A stretch of DNA of 64,000 nt, taken from the NCBI GenBank assembly GCA_025667525.1, contig JANFOE010000191.1:434001-498000 (forward strand), written 5' to 3'. Position numbers and translations under genes: made by a program. Source of the DNA: Glebionis coronaria. Its lineage: Eukaryota > Streptophyta > Magnoliopsida > Asterales > Asteraceae. Under the pieces are notes generated by a model. It made no database searches and was not told where the DNA came from. It was given only the letters and a program-made list of their open reading frames with translations. Within the stretch, counting starts at the first letter, position 1; each line of letters starts with the position of its first letter. Of the stretch, positions 37,081 through 47,024 are shown one piece after another.

Positions 37081-40022
37081 ATGGCTCACAGAAACAACCC
37101 TACCATTGGATCCGTGCTGAATGTAATGACCCAAGACCAATTAAACCACTTCTGTACAAACTATTTCATTCCTACCAACCTACACCCCTCACTTCCTGGC
37201 GCCGGAGACCTCATAACTGAGGCTCCAGCGGGTAAGATTGTCCTGTACACTCGCCTATTTGATGCGGCTAATTACCGCATTCCCTTCACCCATTTCCTTG
37301 TAGATCGGTTAGGATACTATGATGTACATATTAGTCAGCTCCACTGTATAGGTGCCTGTAAGATTAGTCAATTCGAGATCCTCTGCCGTGCTAGGATAAT
37401 CCCCCCAACCGTAGAATTATTCCGGCGCTTTTATGTTCCCAACATAGTAAACGGTTGGGTATCTTTTAAGAAATGATCCCCTAACAGTCCCCAATCGCAC
37501 AATAAGCCAATGGATTCATTGAAAAACTGGTATGACCACTACTTTTTCATTGACGCGGTAGTATGGCCGGCCGATTACACCTTTAGAACTAGGATACCCC
37601 ACGACCCCAAGCCGCATACAAGTACATACAACCCCCGACATTCCTAAGAATTAGATCTGAATAGGACCGGGTTCCATAGATGTCTGCCCGAGTCATTTCT
37701 ATGTTTGCTAGGGATTAGCCGCAATTATTTTGGCCCGTCCAACAAATATCTTGTGTTTTGGAGAAGGCAGGGTGAAGGTAGGCTACCATCCGTACACAAA
37801 TAACTTATTCACTCATTTTATAAATGGCTAACATATTTTGTTTTGTTTTGGGCAGAAATGAACTTCTTTGGACTCTTGCGTCAGGGCGACCCGAAGCTTG
37901 TACCAGAGGGTTCCCGTCCTCTCCGTGAGAATGAACGACCCATTCTTGAGCATACCCGAAACGTGACGGTTGCTCTCGAAGCCGTGCCAGATCCCCACTC
38001 GGACAAGGAAGAGCATGGAGACAATGGTGGTGGTGATAACCGGATGCATGAAGGAGGAGCCGGGCCCTCCTCACCACATAGGGAACAGCAGGGAGATAAT
38101 ATTGACCTAACCACCTCCAGCCTTCGCCGGATGATGGGCGATGATGATGAAGAAGTACAACAAGTCAATCTGGAAGAAAAAGAAGAAGAAGTGGAAGAAG
38201 AAGTCGAGGAGGAGACTGACGAAGCAACAGCTCAGCCCGTCGCCAGGCGTACCCGTAAAAGAAACAAACGAGCAAGGCGAACTGCTTCAGTCGAGATTGG
38301 CGAACACAACGCCCCTGCCAAGAAACTTCGAGAAGACCACCCTTTGTACCAATCTGTTGGTAGTACTACCTAGGGTTCCGAGACTATCCGGGCCGCACAT
38401 GTCGATCCCGTCACTCAGATTGCCCCCACCGCATCAGAATTAGCAAGAAATGACATGTAAGGCTCCATCCTAACACGTAAGAATGACAACTCCTTTTTGA
38501 AGTAACACTTAATATGTATCCACATGATTGTTTTCACAGGGATGAACAAACTTGTGCCGCGCCTCCTCCTGATACTCAATTAGATAAGGGAAAAGGAAAA
38601 GAAGTGGAAAGAAACCCCATGCTTCACACAGCCGCCCAGAAGTCCGGCCCTGTTTTTGAAGAAGGTTCACCCACGGCTTCCCAAGACCTCCCAGCGTCCG
38701 GCCCCCCTCAATCTTTCAATCCTGTATGGAATATCACAACTGCATCACGAATGAGGGACGCCGATGAATGCCGGGAGTACCTCAACAACTGCATTCCACC
38801 AGGCTTGGTGCGAGAGGTGAACGCGCTCAGCCATGCGGATTTAGTGGATGAGTATAATGGTGCCTTGGTACACCAAATGGCGATGGGCACCTCGATGAGG
38901 GTAAGGTTTGAAGCCGCACTTGGGCATGTGGAATCTCTTAAGAGGAAGGTTGGACGGAGGGAGAAGATGATCGTGGATAATGAAGCTCAAATCGCAGACT
39001 TCCAATCTCAACTGGCTAGCGCCGAGGCGACCATAAAAAAGCAATCGGCCCGCGCGAGTGAATACGACCAACAAGTGGCCAACCTTGAGTCACAACTAGA
39101 TGCTGCGACCACCAAGGTACATATCCGTGCCGCACCACCCATTTTCTAAAAGAAATATATTCTAACGTTTTATCTCCTATAGGTAGCCACAGCGGAAGCG
39201 TCTGCCCAGTCGTACTCCAGCCAGGTACACGTGCTTAACAAGAAACTAGAGGACGCGCACCTGGCCGTCCAAAGCATGGAGAAGGTACAAGGGGAGCTTG
39301 CTGATGAGAGGGCTGTCACCCAAGAGCTGAAAGAGGCGTTTGCCCAAAAAGATTTGATGATTGATGCCCTCACCGCTGAGCGTGACGACGTGCTATGCCC
39401 CCAACTGCTAGCGGCTATTGCCGGCCGCAGGTGGATGGTAGGGCATGGAGCACGCTTGGCCGTCATGAAGGTGCTAGAGGCCCCCGAATTTGTGCAACAA
39501 TTTCCAAGCCTTGTGTCCGATGGCATTGACCACGGACGTCATGAGGGAATGGTTGAGGCCGTTGAGCTGATCAAGAAAGGGGAAAACTTTACCAATCATG
39601 CCTTCTTTAATCCTGAAGCCGCTAGCAAGATGACTGCTTCCATGGCCGCGATGCGGGATCTGCACTATCCATTCTTGGATGAGCTGGAGGCCACCAAAGA
39701 TGCATCAAATATGGAAATCATGGAAAGGTTAAGTCTTAGTGCGTCCTCCCAAGGTGAGAGTCACTCCCGTGCTTCCTTCACTCCATCACCCAGCCACCTG
39801 ACGCTCCCCATATATGAGGACGTAACCAGGATCGTGATTGATGAAGAACCCTTAAGTGTGGTGCTGGAGAGGAATGCGGCTCAAGCCCAGAAGCGGAAAG
39901 AAAGTGACGAGTGGTTGTCATGTCTGGTCGAGGAACAAGTGGAAATGGGTAAGTTTTTCCCCCCTATGTAGGATGCTCCTACTTTATGATCCCTTTCAGA
40001 CACTTTGGCTTGTAACCGCTGA
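37081..40022 (+). pseudogene. Antisense accessory gene of the Tat element, five predicted exons, with three nonsense codons
   Basis: The first exon carries PSLPGAGDL, GKIVLYTRLFD, HISQLH and a following R-rich segment. These resemble the plant 'putative gypsy type transposon' domain (Pfam PF04195, from memory). I predict exons 37,081-37,777, 37,856-38,456, 38,540-39,116, 39,183-39,948 and 40,000-40,022. The introns are short (78, 83, 66 and 51 nt), all GT-AG, with phases that keep one frame to a TGA at 40,020. Middle exons are acidic with a basic RRTRKRNKRARR patch. Exons 3-4 form a long coiled coil. The frame is broken by TGA at 37,474, TAA at 37,645 and TAG at 38,371. Function is unknown; the last intron is unusually short. 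Confidence 0.7.
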
Positions 40023-40717
40023 ATGTTTGTTGTTTCTATTCGTCCGTGCATGTACACGGCTAACAACATTTGTATTTTTTATGTAAGTCCGTGATTGACC
40101 ACGGCAATTTTGTTATCTGCTTGGAAACTTGTGTATTTTGTTTGTGTTAAATATTGTACATCAATACTGCATGATATGTCACGTCTTACACACAAAGAAA
40201 GAAAATACATACAAGTCTATAATTTACTAGACGTCCGACGTGTGTCTTTACTATGCGGAGCACTGTGTGACTACGGCATATGAAACTTACCCCAACGTCT
40301 TGTGAGTAAGGTGTCTAGTAAGGATACATGATCCGTGCGGCTGGGGTTGCATCCCTCTTACGCGGCAAGTTGAATTAGTAGGTTCACTTAATCCTCTTAC
40401 CCCGCCTGGAGGCGTATAGTACATGTACAGTAATTTGAAAGAAATGCATATGAATGAAACATGGCATATTATAATATAAATAGAACTCATACGAATAAAA
40501 AAAAATTTAAAGAATGATTTGTACAAAACGAGCCGTGGGGCTAGCTAGGCACCACGGCATTTTATTAGAACATTTACACTTTTGTTTGAACAATAATGAA
40601 AAGTCCTAAAAAACAAGAAAGGAAACTAAACAAACATAAGAAACACAAAACAGATAGACCGCATGGTTCTTCATTAAAGCCACATATAGCAAAGCGCCCA
40701 TGCGGAAGCCGTAGCTT
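40023..40717. other. Spacer between convergent antisense gene and integrase
   Basis: No frame or RNA signature recognised. It would hold the 3' ends of both opposing transcripts. Confidence 0.5.
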
Positions 40718-41720
40718 TCAAAGATAGCACCTTTTCAGATTGGAAATGTTCCATGTGCGCTCTAGGTCGCGGCCATCCATGTCACGTAACTTGTACGCGC
40801 CTCGTCCTAAGGCTTCCGTGACTTCATACGGTCCTTCCCACTTAGGGCCCAGCTTTCCTGTATTCTCCGCTCGACTCGCTTCATTAGGACGATAGACATA
40901 GTCTCCCGGTCGAAAAGAAACACCCTTGACCTTGGCATCATAATAAGCTTTCATTTTAGCCTTGGACTTAGCCTCATTGATAGCTGCTATTTCCCTTTTT
41001 TCCTCCAACAGATCCAGGTTGATTCGCAGCTGCTCGTCGTTCGTGACGACATTAACTTCCGCCGTGCGGATGGTAGGCATTCCTATTTCTGCTGGTATAA
41101 CAGCTTCAGTGCCGTAAGCCAATTCAAATGTAGTATCTCCGTTGGCTGTTTTGATCATAGTCCTATGTGCCCACAGCACATGTGATAACTCATCAACCCA
41201 TTTACCACTTCGTTCGTCCAAACGCGCCTTGATGCCATTCCCCAAGCTTCTATTTGCCCGTTCGACAAGGCCATTTGTCTGCGGATGCTTAACAGATGCG
41301 AAGCGCCGCTTGATGTTTAATGATGCACACCAATCTTTGAATGGGTTGTCCGTGAACTGCTTGCCGTTGTCCGAGATGATTTCTCCTGGTAGACCAAAAC
41401 GGCACACAATATGTTCCCACACAAACTTCTTAACTTGTTTGCTTGTGATAGACTTGACTGCCTTGGTCTCTATCCATCGTGTGAAGTAGTCCATCGCAAC
41501 AATCAAGAATTTAACTCCCCCCGCAGCTACAGGAAATGGTCCTACAATGTTGATTCCCCACTTATAGAATGGCCATGCGGACGTGATAGGTGTAAGCTCC
41601 TGCTGCGGGTTCCGCGGCACTGGCCTATGCACCTGGCAATCACTACACTTGCGAATCATGTCGCGCGCGTCTCTGTGCATGGTAGGGCAATAGTATACTT
41701 GTCCGTAAGGCTCTAGCTAC
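40718..41720 (-). pseudogene. Integrase of the Tat element
   Basis: Would insert the cDNA. The frame of 320 codons covers the CSDCQVH end of the zinc domain, the catalytic core, and a C-terminal domain with KLGPKWEGPYEV. The second Asp (IISDNGKQF) and the Glu (GLVERANR) are present. The first is Asn, in WGINIVGPFP where Asp is usual, so this copy should be inactive. A single frame shift near 41,700 separates it from the upstream pol frame, which reads garbled residues after VVARALR. Confidence 0.85.
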
Positions 41721-44700
41721 CACGGACCGTGGACCTGCATGCATGCCGCACAATCCTTCATGTATGTCACTGATTACGTATGCGGCTTGACGTGGTCCCA
41801 CACACCGCAACCATGACTGCAAGAAGGAGCGCTTGTAAAGGATGCCTTCTCGAAGTTCGAAACGCTGCGACTTCCTTCTGATGCGCCGTGCTGCTTTTTC
41901 CTCGTCTGGAAGGGTCTCACTAGTCAAATAGTTGATAATCGGGGTCATCCATGTAGGTCCATCCTCCTCAACTATAGCAACAACCTCCCCTTCCGTTATA
42001 GATTTCTCCTTGAGTATTTCCACCAAGACTTGTTTAGACAAGTGAGCGAAGCTTGTGGATTCGATCTTGCTAAGAGCGTCCGCCTTCTTGTTCTCGCCCC
42101 TTGGCACCTGCTTGATGGAAAACTTACTGAAAGTCACGATTAGCAACTTGACTTTTTCCAAGTACCTGACCATGTTGTCCTCCTTAGCCACATATCCACC
42201 TAGAATATGGTTCGCGACAAACCGTGAGTCCACGTAGGCCTCAAGGTTGCGGACTCCCATTCTAGCGGCGATTTTTAAACCCGCATTTAATGCTTCATAT
42301 TCCGCTTCGTTGTTAGTGGCCGTGAACTCAAAACGGAGGGCGTACGTGAATTCCATTCCTTCTGGATTTGTGAGGATGAGACCAGCTCCGGAGCCGTCCG
42401 TACACGAAGATCCATCCGTGAACAACACCCATGGTTCTGTTGGAGTCTCGTCTTGCTTAACGATTGGCCCTTCATCATCTGGCTTCTCGATTAGGAAATC
42501 CGCCAAGATCTGGCCTTTCACAGCCGTCCTTGGCCTATAAGATATATTGTGCTCCCCCAATAAGATGCTACATTTCTGTAGCCTCCCTGGCACGTCCGGT
42601 CTAGAAATAACCTGCTTGATTGGCTGATCCGTAATGACTACAATTGGGTGCGCCTGAAAGTACCGGCGCAACCGCTTTGTAGCAAACACTAGTGCTAACA
42701 CCAATTTTTCCACAGAGGAGTAATTCAGCTCCGGCCCTTGTAGTGTTCTACTTATAAAGTAGACCGGAGTTTGCACTGTATCCCTATCTGTCATAAGTAC
42801 CGCGCTTATTGCGCCATGAGTGGCTGAGAGATACATAATGAGTTCCTCCTTTGGCCGGGGAGCTACTAGCATAGGGAGGGATGCAAGATGCTGCTTGAGT
42901 TGGCCAAAAGCTTCCTCGGCCTCCTTCGTCCACCGGAAGTCTCCCTTCCTAATGCACTTCTTGAGTGTCTTAAATAGGGGTAATGACTTCTCTGCGGATT
43001 TAGATAGGAACCTATTCAGCCCGGCTAGCTTCCCATTTAAGGATTGCACCTCCTTCCGTGTCTGAGGGGATGGCAGTTGTATCACTGCGTCCGTCTTCTC
43101 TGGGCAAGGTTTGATGCCGTTTGGATCAATCAAATATCCAAGGAACATTCCCTCCGTTGCCCCAAACGTACATTTCTTTGGATTTAACTTCATGTTAATC
43201 CTTCTCAGCGTGTCGAATGTCTCTTGGACATCCCGGAGAAGTGCCTCCTCCGTGTGACTTTTTATAACCAAGTCATCAACATAGACTTCCAAGTTGCGGC
43301 CTATCTGTGATTTAAAAGCTTTGTCCACCAGCCGTTGATATGTAGCACCGACGTTCTTCAGTCCAAACGGCATTTTCGTATAGCAATATACGCCCTGGCT
43401 CGTATGGAACGCCGTTTTTTCTGCATCCTCCTCCGCCATCTGGATCTGGTGATACCCTTTATACGCGTCCAAGAAGCATTTAAAAGGATACCCACATAGG
43501 GATTCCACCTTCCAGTCGATTTCCGGTAACGGGTAACAGTCCTGTGGGCAAGCCTTGTTTAGGTCCGTAAAATCCACACACATGCGCCAACTTCCGTCAT
43601 GTTTCTTGACCATGACCGGATTTGATAACCACTCGTGGTAGTATACCTCGCGCATGATGCCTGCATCCACTAGTTTCCGTACTTCCTCCAATATCACTTG
43701 GTTGCGCTCAGGCGCCTGGCCGCGCTTCTTTTGCTTGACGGGTTGGTACCCTTGGCGGATCTGGAGCTTATGCTCTGCTATCGCACGTGGCACGCCTGTC
43801 ATGAGCTTTGGCTCCCATGCGAATATATCTAGGTTTGCACTTAAAAGAGAGCACATGGCCCTTTTGCCGCTATCCGAGAGCGCCCCTCCTATGGATACCT
43901 CCTGTTCCGGATAGTCTGGGTGAATTGCTACCTTCCAATTGGGAGGTGGTGATCCATCCTTGGGTGGAACAGGTGGAGCCGGTGCTGTCACAGTGTGACA
44001 CTCGGATGCCGGTACGATTGTGTTGTAAATGGTAACAATTCCCCCCTCAACGGGGAATTTGATCATCCCGTGCGCCGTGGAGGGTACCGCCCGTATAGCC
44101 AAAATACCTGGTCTGCCTATGATCCCATTGTACGGGGAATGTGAGCGTATCACCATGAAGTTCATCCACGCCGTAGTGGAGTGTTCCTCGTTCCCGATGG
44201 TTACAAGCAGCCGTAGTTGCCCTATCGGCCAGATAGTGTCTCCACTAAAGCCGGTGAGCGGCGCCGTGGCCGGTACTAATTGGCTTCTTATTTCTGGGCA
44301 CAACTGCACAAAACAGTGTTCATACAATACCTCTGCTGACGACCCTCCATCCACATACATGTGACGAACATTGTGTGTTCCAATGCTTATCTCAATGGTG
44401 AGAGGCGCATCAATCACATCGCTTGCTGTGATGAGAGGGAATGAAATTTCCCTGCCGCGTGAAAATTTTTGGCCCACTTTCTGCCTCGTGCGGCGCTGTC
44501 TGGATTGGATCATGTATATGGTCGAAGGTTTGTCCTTTTGGGGGTCCTTCTTATCATACTTCTTGTTGTTGTCTTTTCCATCCTTCCAATCCTTAACTAG
44601 GTGCTTGAGTTTACCTGATTTGATCAGTGACTCAATATGCTTCTTGAGCTGGATGCATTCCTCCGTACCGTGGCCTTTGTCATTATGGAACTCGCAGAAG

Positions 44701-44792
44701 CGATTTCCTTGCCGACGTTCCGGCGGAGTAGTCATTGGGGTAGGCTTTGGAAAGTTCGCCCCTTCCGTCAGCAAGATCTCCCGGTAGGACAT
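41643..44792 (-). CDS. Gag C-terminus, protease, reverse transcriptase and dual RNase H of the Tat element
   Basis: This frame of 1049 codons begins with a variant zinc knuckle (CEFHNDKGHGTEEC, residues 33-46). A protease of the DGGSSAEVLYEH type follows, and then the connector FAWEPKLMTGVPR. The reverse transcriptase has YVDDLVIKS near 43,280. The first RNase H (YFISRTLQG, LVLALVFATKRLRRYF) lacks clear acidic residues. The second, near 42,420 leftward, has LFTDGSSCTDGSGAGLIL, NNEAEYEAL and YVDSRFV and resembles the archaeal-type RNase H of Tat elements. The upstream junction with gag shows a frame change at a C-run (44,795-44,805). The downstream junction is a shift into integrase near 41,700. 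Confidence 0.85.
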   Translation of the reverse strand: MSYREILLTEGANFPKPTPMTTPPERRQGNRFCEFHNDKGHGTEECIQLKKHIESLIKSGKLKHLVKDWKDGKDNNKKYDKKDPQKDKPSTIYMIQSRQRRTRQKVGQKFSRGREISFPLITASDVIDAPLTIEISIGTHNVRHMYVDGGSSAEVLYEHCFVQLCPEIRSQLVPATAPLTGFSGDTIWPIGQLRLLVTIGNEEHSTTAWMNFMVIRSHSPYNGIIGRPGILAIRAVPSTAHGMIKFPVEGGIVTIYNTIVPASECHTVTAPAPPVPPKDGSPPPNWKVAIHPDYPEQEVSIGGALSDSGKRAMCSLLSANLDIFAWEPKLMTGVPRAIAEHKLQIRQGYQPVKQKKRGQAPERNQVILEEVRKLVDAGIMREVYYHEWLSNPVMVKKHDGSWRMCVDFTDLNKACPQDCYPLPEIDWKVESLCGYPFKCFLDAYKGYHQIQMAEEDAEKTAFHTSQGVYCYTKMPFGLKNVGATYQRLVDKAFKSQIGRNLEVYVDDLVIKSHTEEALLRDVQETFDTLRRINMKLNPKKCTFGATEGMFLGYLIDPNGIKPCPEKTDAVIQLPSPQTRKEVQSLNGKLAGLNRFLSKSAEKSLPLFKTLKKCIRKGDFRWTKEAEEAFGQLKQHLASLPMLVAPRPKEELIMYLSATHGAISAVLMTDRDTVQTPVYFISRTLQGPELNYSSVEKLVLALVFATKRLRRYFQAHPIVVITDQPIKQVISRPDVPGRLQKCSILLGEHNISYRPRTAVKGQILADFLIEKPDDEGPIVKQDETPTEPWVLFTDGSSCTDGSGAGLILTNPEGMEFTYALRFEFTATNNEAEYEALNAGLKIAARMGVRNLEAYVDSRFVANHILGGYVAKEDNMVRYLEKVKLLIVTFSKFSIKQVPRGENKKADALSKIESTSFAHLSKQVLVEILKEKSITEGEVVAIVEEDGPTWMTPIINYLTSETLPDEEKAARRIRRKSQRFELREGILYKRSFLQSWLRCVGPRQAAYVISDIHEGLCGMHAGPRSVVARALRTSILLPYHAQRRARHDSQV

Positions 44793-44794
44793 CT

Positions 44795-46387
44795 TTAGGG
44801 GGTGAACTTATCGTCCGGCCGTCCTCCTTTGCTTTGGCTCTCATAGTCTGAGCCCTTGCTATTGTTCTGATTGTCTTGACCGCCCGACTGTCTCCGGGAC
44901 TGGTCATTTGACCGGTACCCATTTCCTCGGGATGGGTAGGCCGCGGCAACAGCTGTTTCCCCTTCTATGAAATTTCTGACCCTTTCCATGAGGTCGTCAT
45001 ATCTCTCTGGACGCTTGTCATTGAGGCGCCTGATCAACTCCCTGTCTGTTATGGCGTGCATGTAGTCAGAGATTTTCAGGAGCTCTGGCATTGTTCTTGT
45101 GCGCATGCACTCATCATTGAAGCGTTCAGTGAAGGCTTTTGTGGACTCCCCCGACCGTTGTTTGACAGTTGCCAGTGAGACCGGATCCCTATTATACTTC
45201 TTCCTCTGAGTATAATTGTTCTCGATCACAGTGCGTAGTTCTGTGAAACTATCAATGCTCCGTGGAGGGAGTGCCTCAAACCAGTCACGGGCATTTCCGA
45301 TCAAAGTTGAATTGAACATTTGGCACCATATAGGCATGGGCCATCGCTCAATTTTAGCCTACGTATCAAATATTTTAAGGTGATCAACCGGATCACCAGA
45401 CCCATCATAAGTCTTGATACACGCCGGCATGCGACGTTTGGTGTCCTCAGAATAGTTTCGTATGCGGAGGGTGAACGGGTCTTCCCTGGGATCCGCCCAT
45501 GGCCGGGTGAGCCTAGGGTCATCCCATGGTTCACACCATGGACGCGAAAGGTACTCCGCTTCTGCATCTCGATAATAAGGACCACCATAATACTCATCAT
45601 TGTTTGGTGGCGGTGGAGGGGTACGCCTAGGTCGGCGACGCTTAGGCGGATGGTCATCTGAGTCCTCTCCTGACGGGTCTGGAGACGGTGGTGGTGCCCC
45701 ATCCTTTGGGTAGGGACCACTTTTTTGGGATGAACCGGAAGCCTTCCTCCCAGTGTTCATCCTGTCCCACACGCTCGGGCGACGAGCGGTTCTGGCCAAC
45801 TCTCGATCTGGCCGCTCGGGTGAGCCATCAGACTTATCTCCTCCTTCCCGAGACAGCATTAGTTCCTGTATGAGGCGATCTCCTATGCGCTCAAACACAT
45901 TCCTGGGTTGAGGGGTTTCCTCAAAGATGCTCTGCTCCTGAGGCCGAGCTCTCCTTTTCCTCTGATTTTGGGAAGAGGTGATTGGTCCGGCGTCACCAAA
46001 GTTGAGTCTGGATTGGAGGTTCCTCCCCAGATTCAACCTTGACGCGATCCCTGGGACGATACTATCGAAGTTCTGCGTGAGAACTCGAGTAAGATCCTCC
46101 TCGCTGAGTGGTAGGACCTCTACCTCTTCCTCTACCGATGGTCTGCGTGGCTCCTTGTTAGGAGGGTCGGGCGCACTCCGTGGGTCCGGATTGTCCAGGG
46201 TGGAAGTAGGTGGGGGTGTCATGGAGATCGTGCTCGTCACGCCCAAGGGCTGGAAGCCGCCACGGTTACCAGGTCTGCCTGCAAGGCGGCTAGGTGATTG
46301 ATTGGGGATGAGTATCCCTTCCCCTTGGGACTTCCGATTTCCAGGATTCGTATTCCTGGGATTGGTTGGCTGATGCCCCTTCGTCAT
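44795..46387 (-). pseudogene. Gag of the Tat element, interrupted by one amber codon
   Basis: A proline/arginine-rich N-terminal region (45,359-46,387) is followed in the same frame by the gag core, with NARDWFEALPPRSIDSF, TVKQRSGESTKAFTERFN and IRRLNDKRPERYDDL. The only separation is a TAG at 45,359-45,361, seven codons before the next Met. At its C-terminus the frame closes near a C-run, after which the zinc knuckle continues one frame over. The two lesions look recent. Confidence 0.85.
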
Positions 46388-46430
46388 TGGAGATTCAGAA
46401 TGAGGTTTTGTTCTAGCTTAGTGTAATGGG

Positions 46431-46447
46431 TCCCACGGATGGCGCCA
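46431..46447 (-). other. Primer-binding site of the Tat element
   Basis: The minus strand reads TGGCGCCATCCGTGGGA three bases from the LTR, the TGGCGCC-type site usual for Tat and Athila elements. Confidence 0.75.
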
Positions 46448-46450
46448 ACT

Positions 46451-47024
46451 TGTTGATGCAAAAGTTGGGTGATCCTTGCTAGACCCGAATTAGGCTTAAT
46501 TCAGGTTGGCTGGGCTCCGGCTCCTGCACCAAGTGAATCGTTTGGTTCGGATCCTGCACACTAAACAGCACGCGTTAGGCTTACCGTGGGAATGTTTCCC
46601 ACGATTAGACTCCGGCGTGAGAGTAAGTAATCGATTTAGGGTTTATGTAAGTTAAGAGTATAAGAGGTAATACCTTTGTGGAACCCTTGGGGGTTCCTTT
46701 TATAGGCAGTGGAACCCTAGTGGGCTACCACTTGATCCTTCGGCCCCAAGGAAAGGATAACTATCAGAATTAGAATGATTGTTATCTTCTAATTATGGTA
46801 GTGAATATCCTCCTCCATTGGGATAAAGATATTCCTAGACAGAATATGATTCTGTCTAACCCTATGTCGGCCGCACCGGGCCGTGGGCCGCACACATGTG
46901 TGCGGTCACTGTTCATCCAAGCCCATAAGCCTAAATGACATTATTCCACCCATCTATGATGGGCCGGATACGGGTAGTACCCATGGGCCGGGTTCATGAC
47001 CCGGCTGGGGACTATACGTCATCA
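46451..47024 (-). repeat. Tat element 5' LTR
   Basis: 574 bp, same edges and palindromes as 35,923-36,496. The following TATAA (47,025-47,029) is the right target duplication. Confidence 0.9.

Larger units (their letters stand above)
35923..47024 (-). mobile_element. Tat-like Ty3/gypsy retrotransposon with antisense gene
   Basis: Two 574-bp LTRs differ at about nine positions and are flanked by TATAA duplications. A TGGCGCC-type primer site, gag, protease, reverse transcriptase, two RNase H domains and integrase read on the minus strand. A separate gene (37,081-40,022) reads on the plus strand. Dual RNase H and an additional antisense frame are known Tat-lineage traits. Gag and pol carry a few lesions, so this copy is recent but not autonomous. 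Confidence 0.9.

Noticed and set aside
42247..44787. Several plus-strand frames of 80-140 codons over the Tat pol
   Set aside because: They are complements of conserved reverse transcriptase, RNase H and protease codons.
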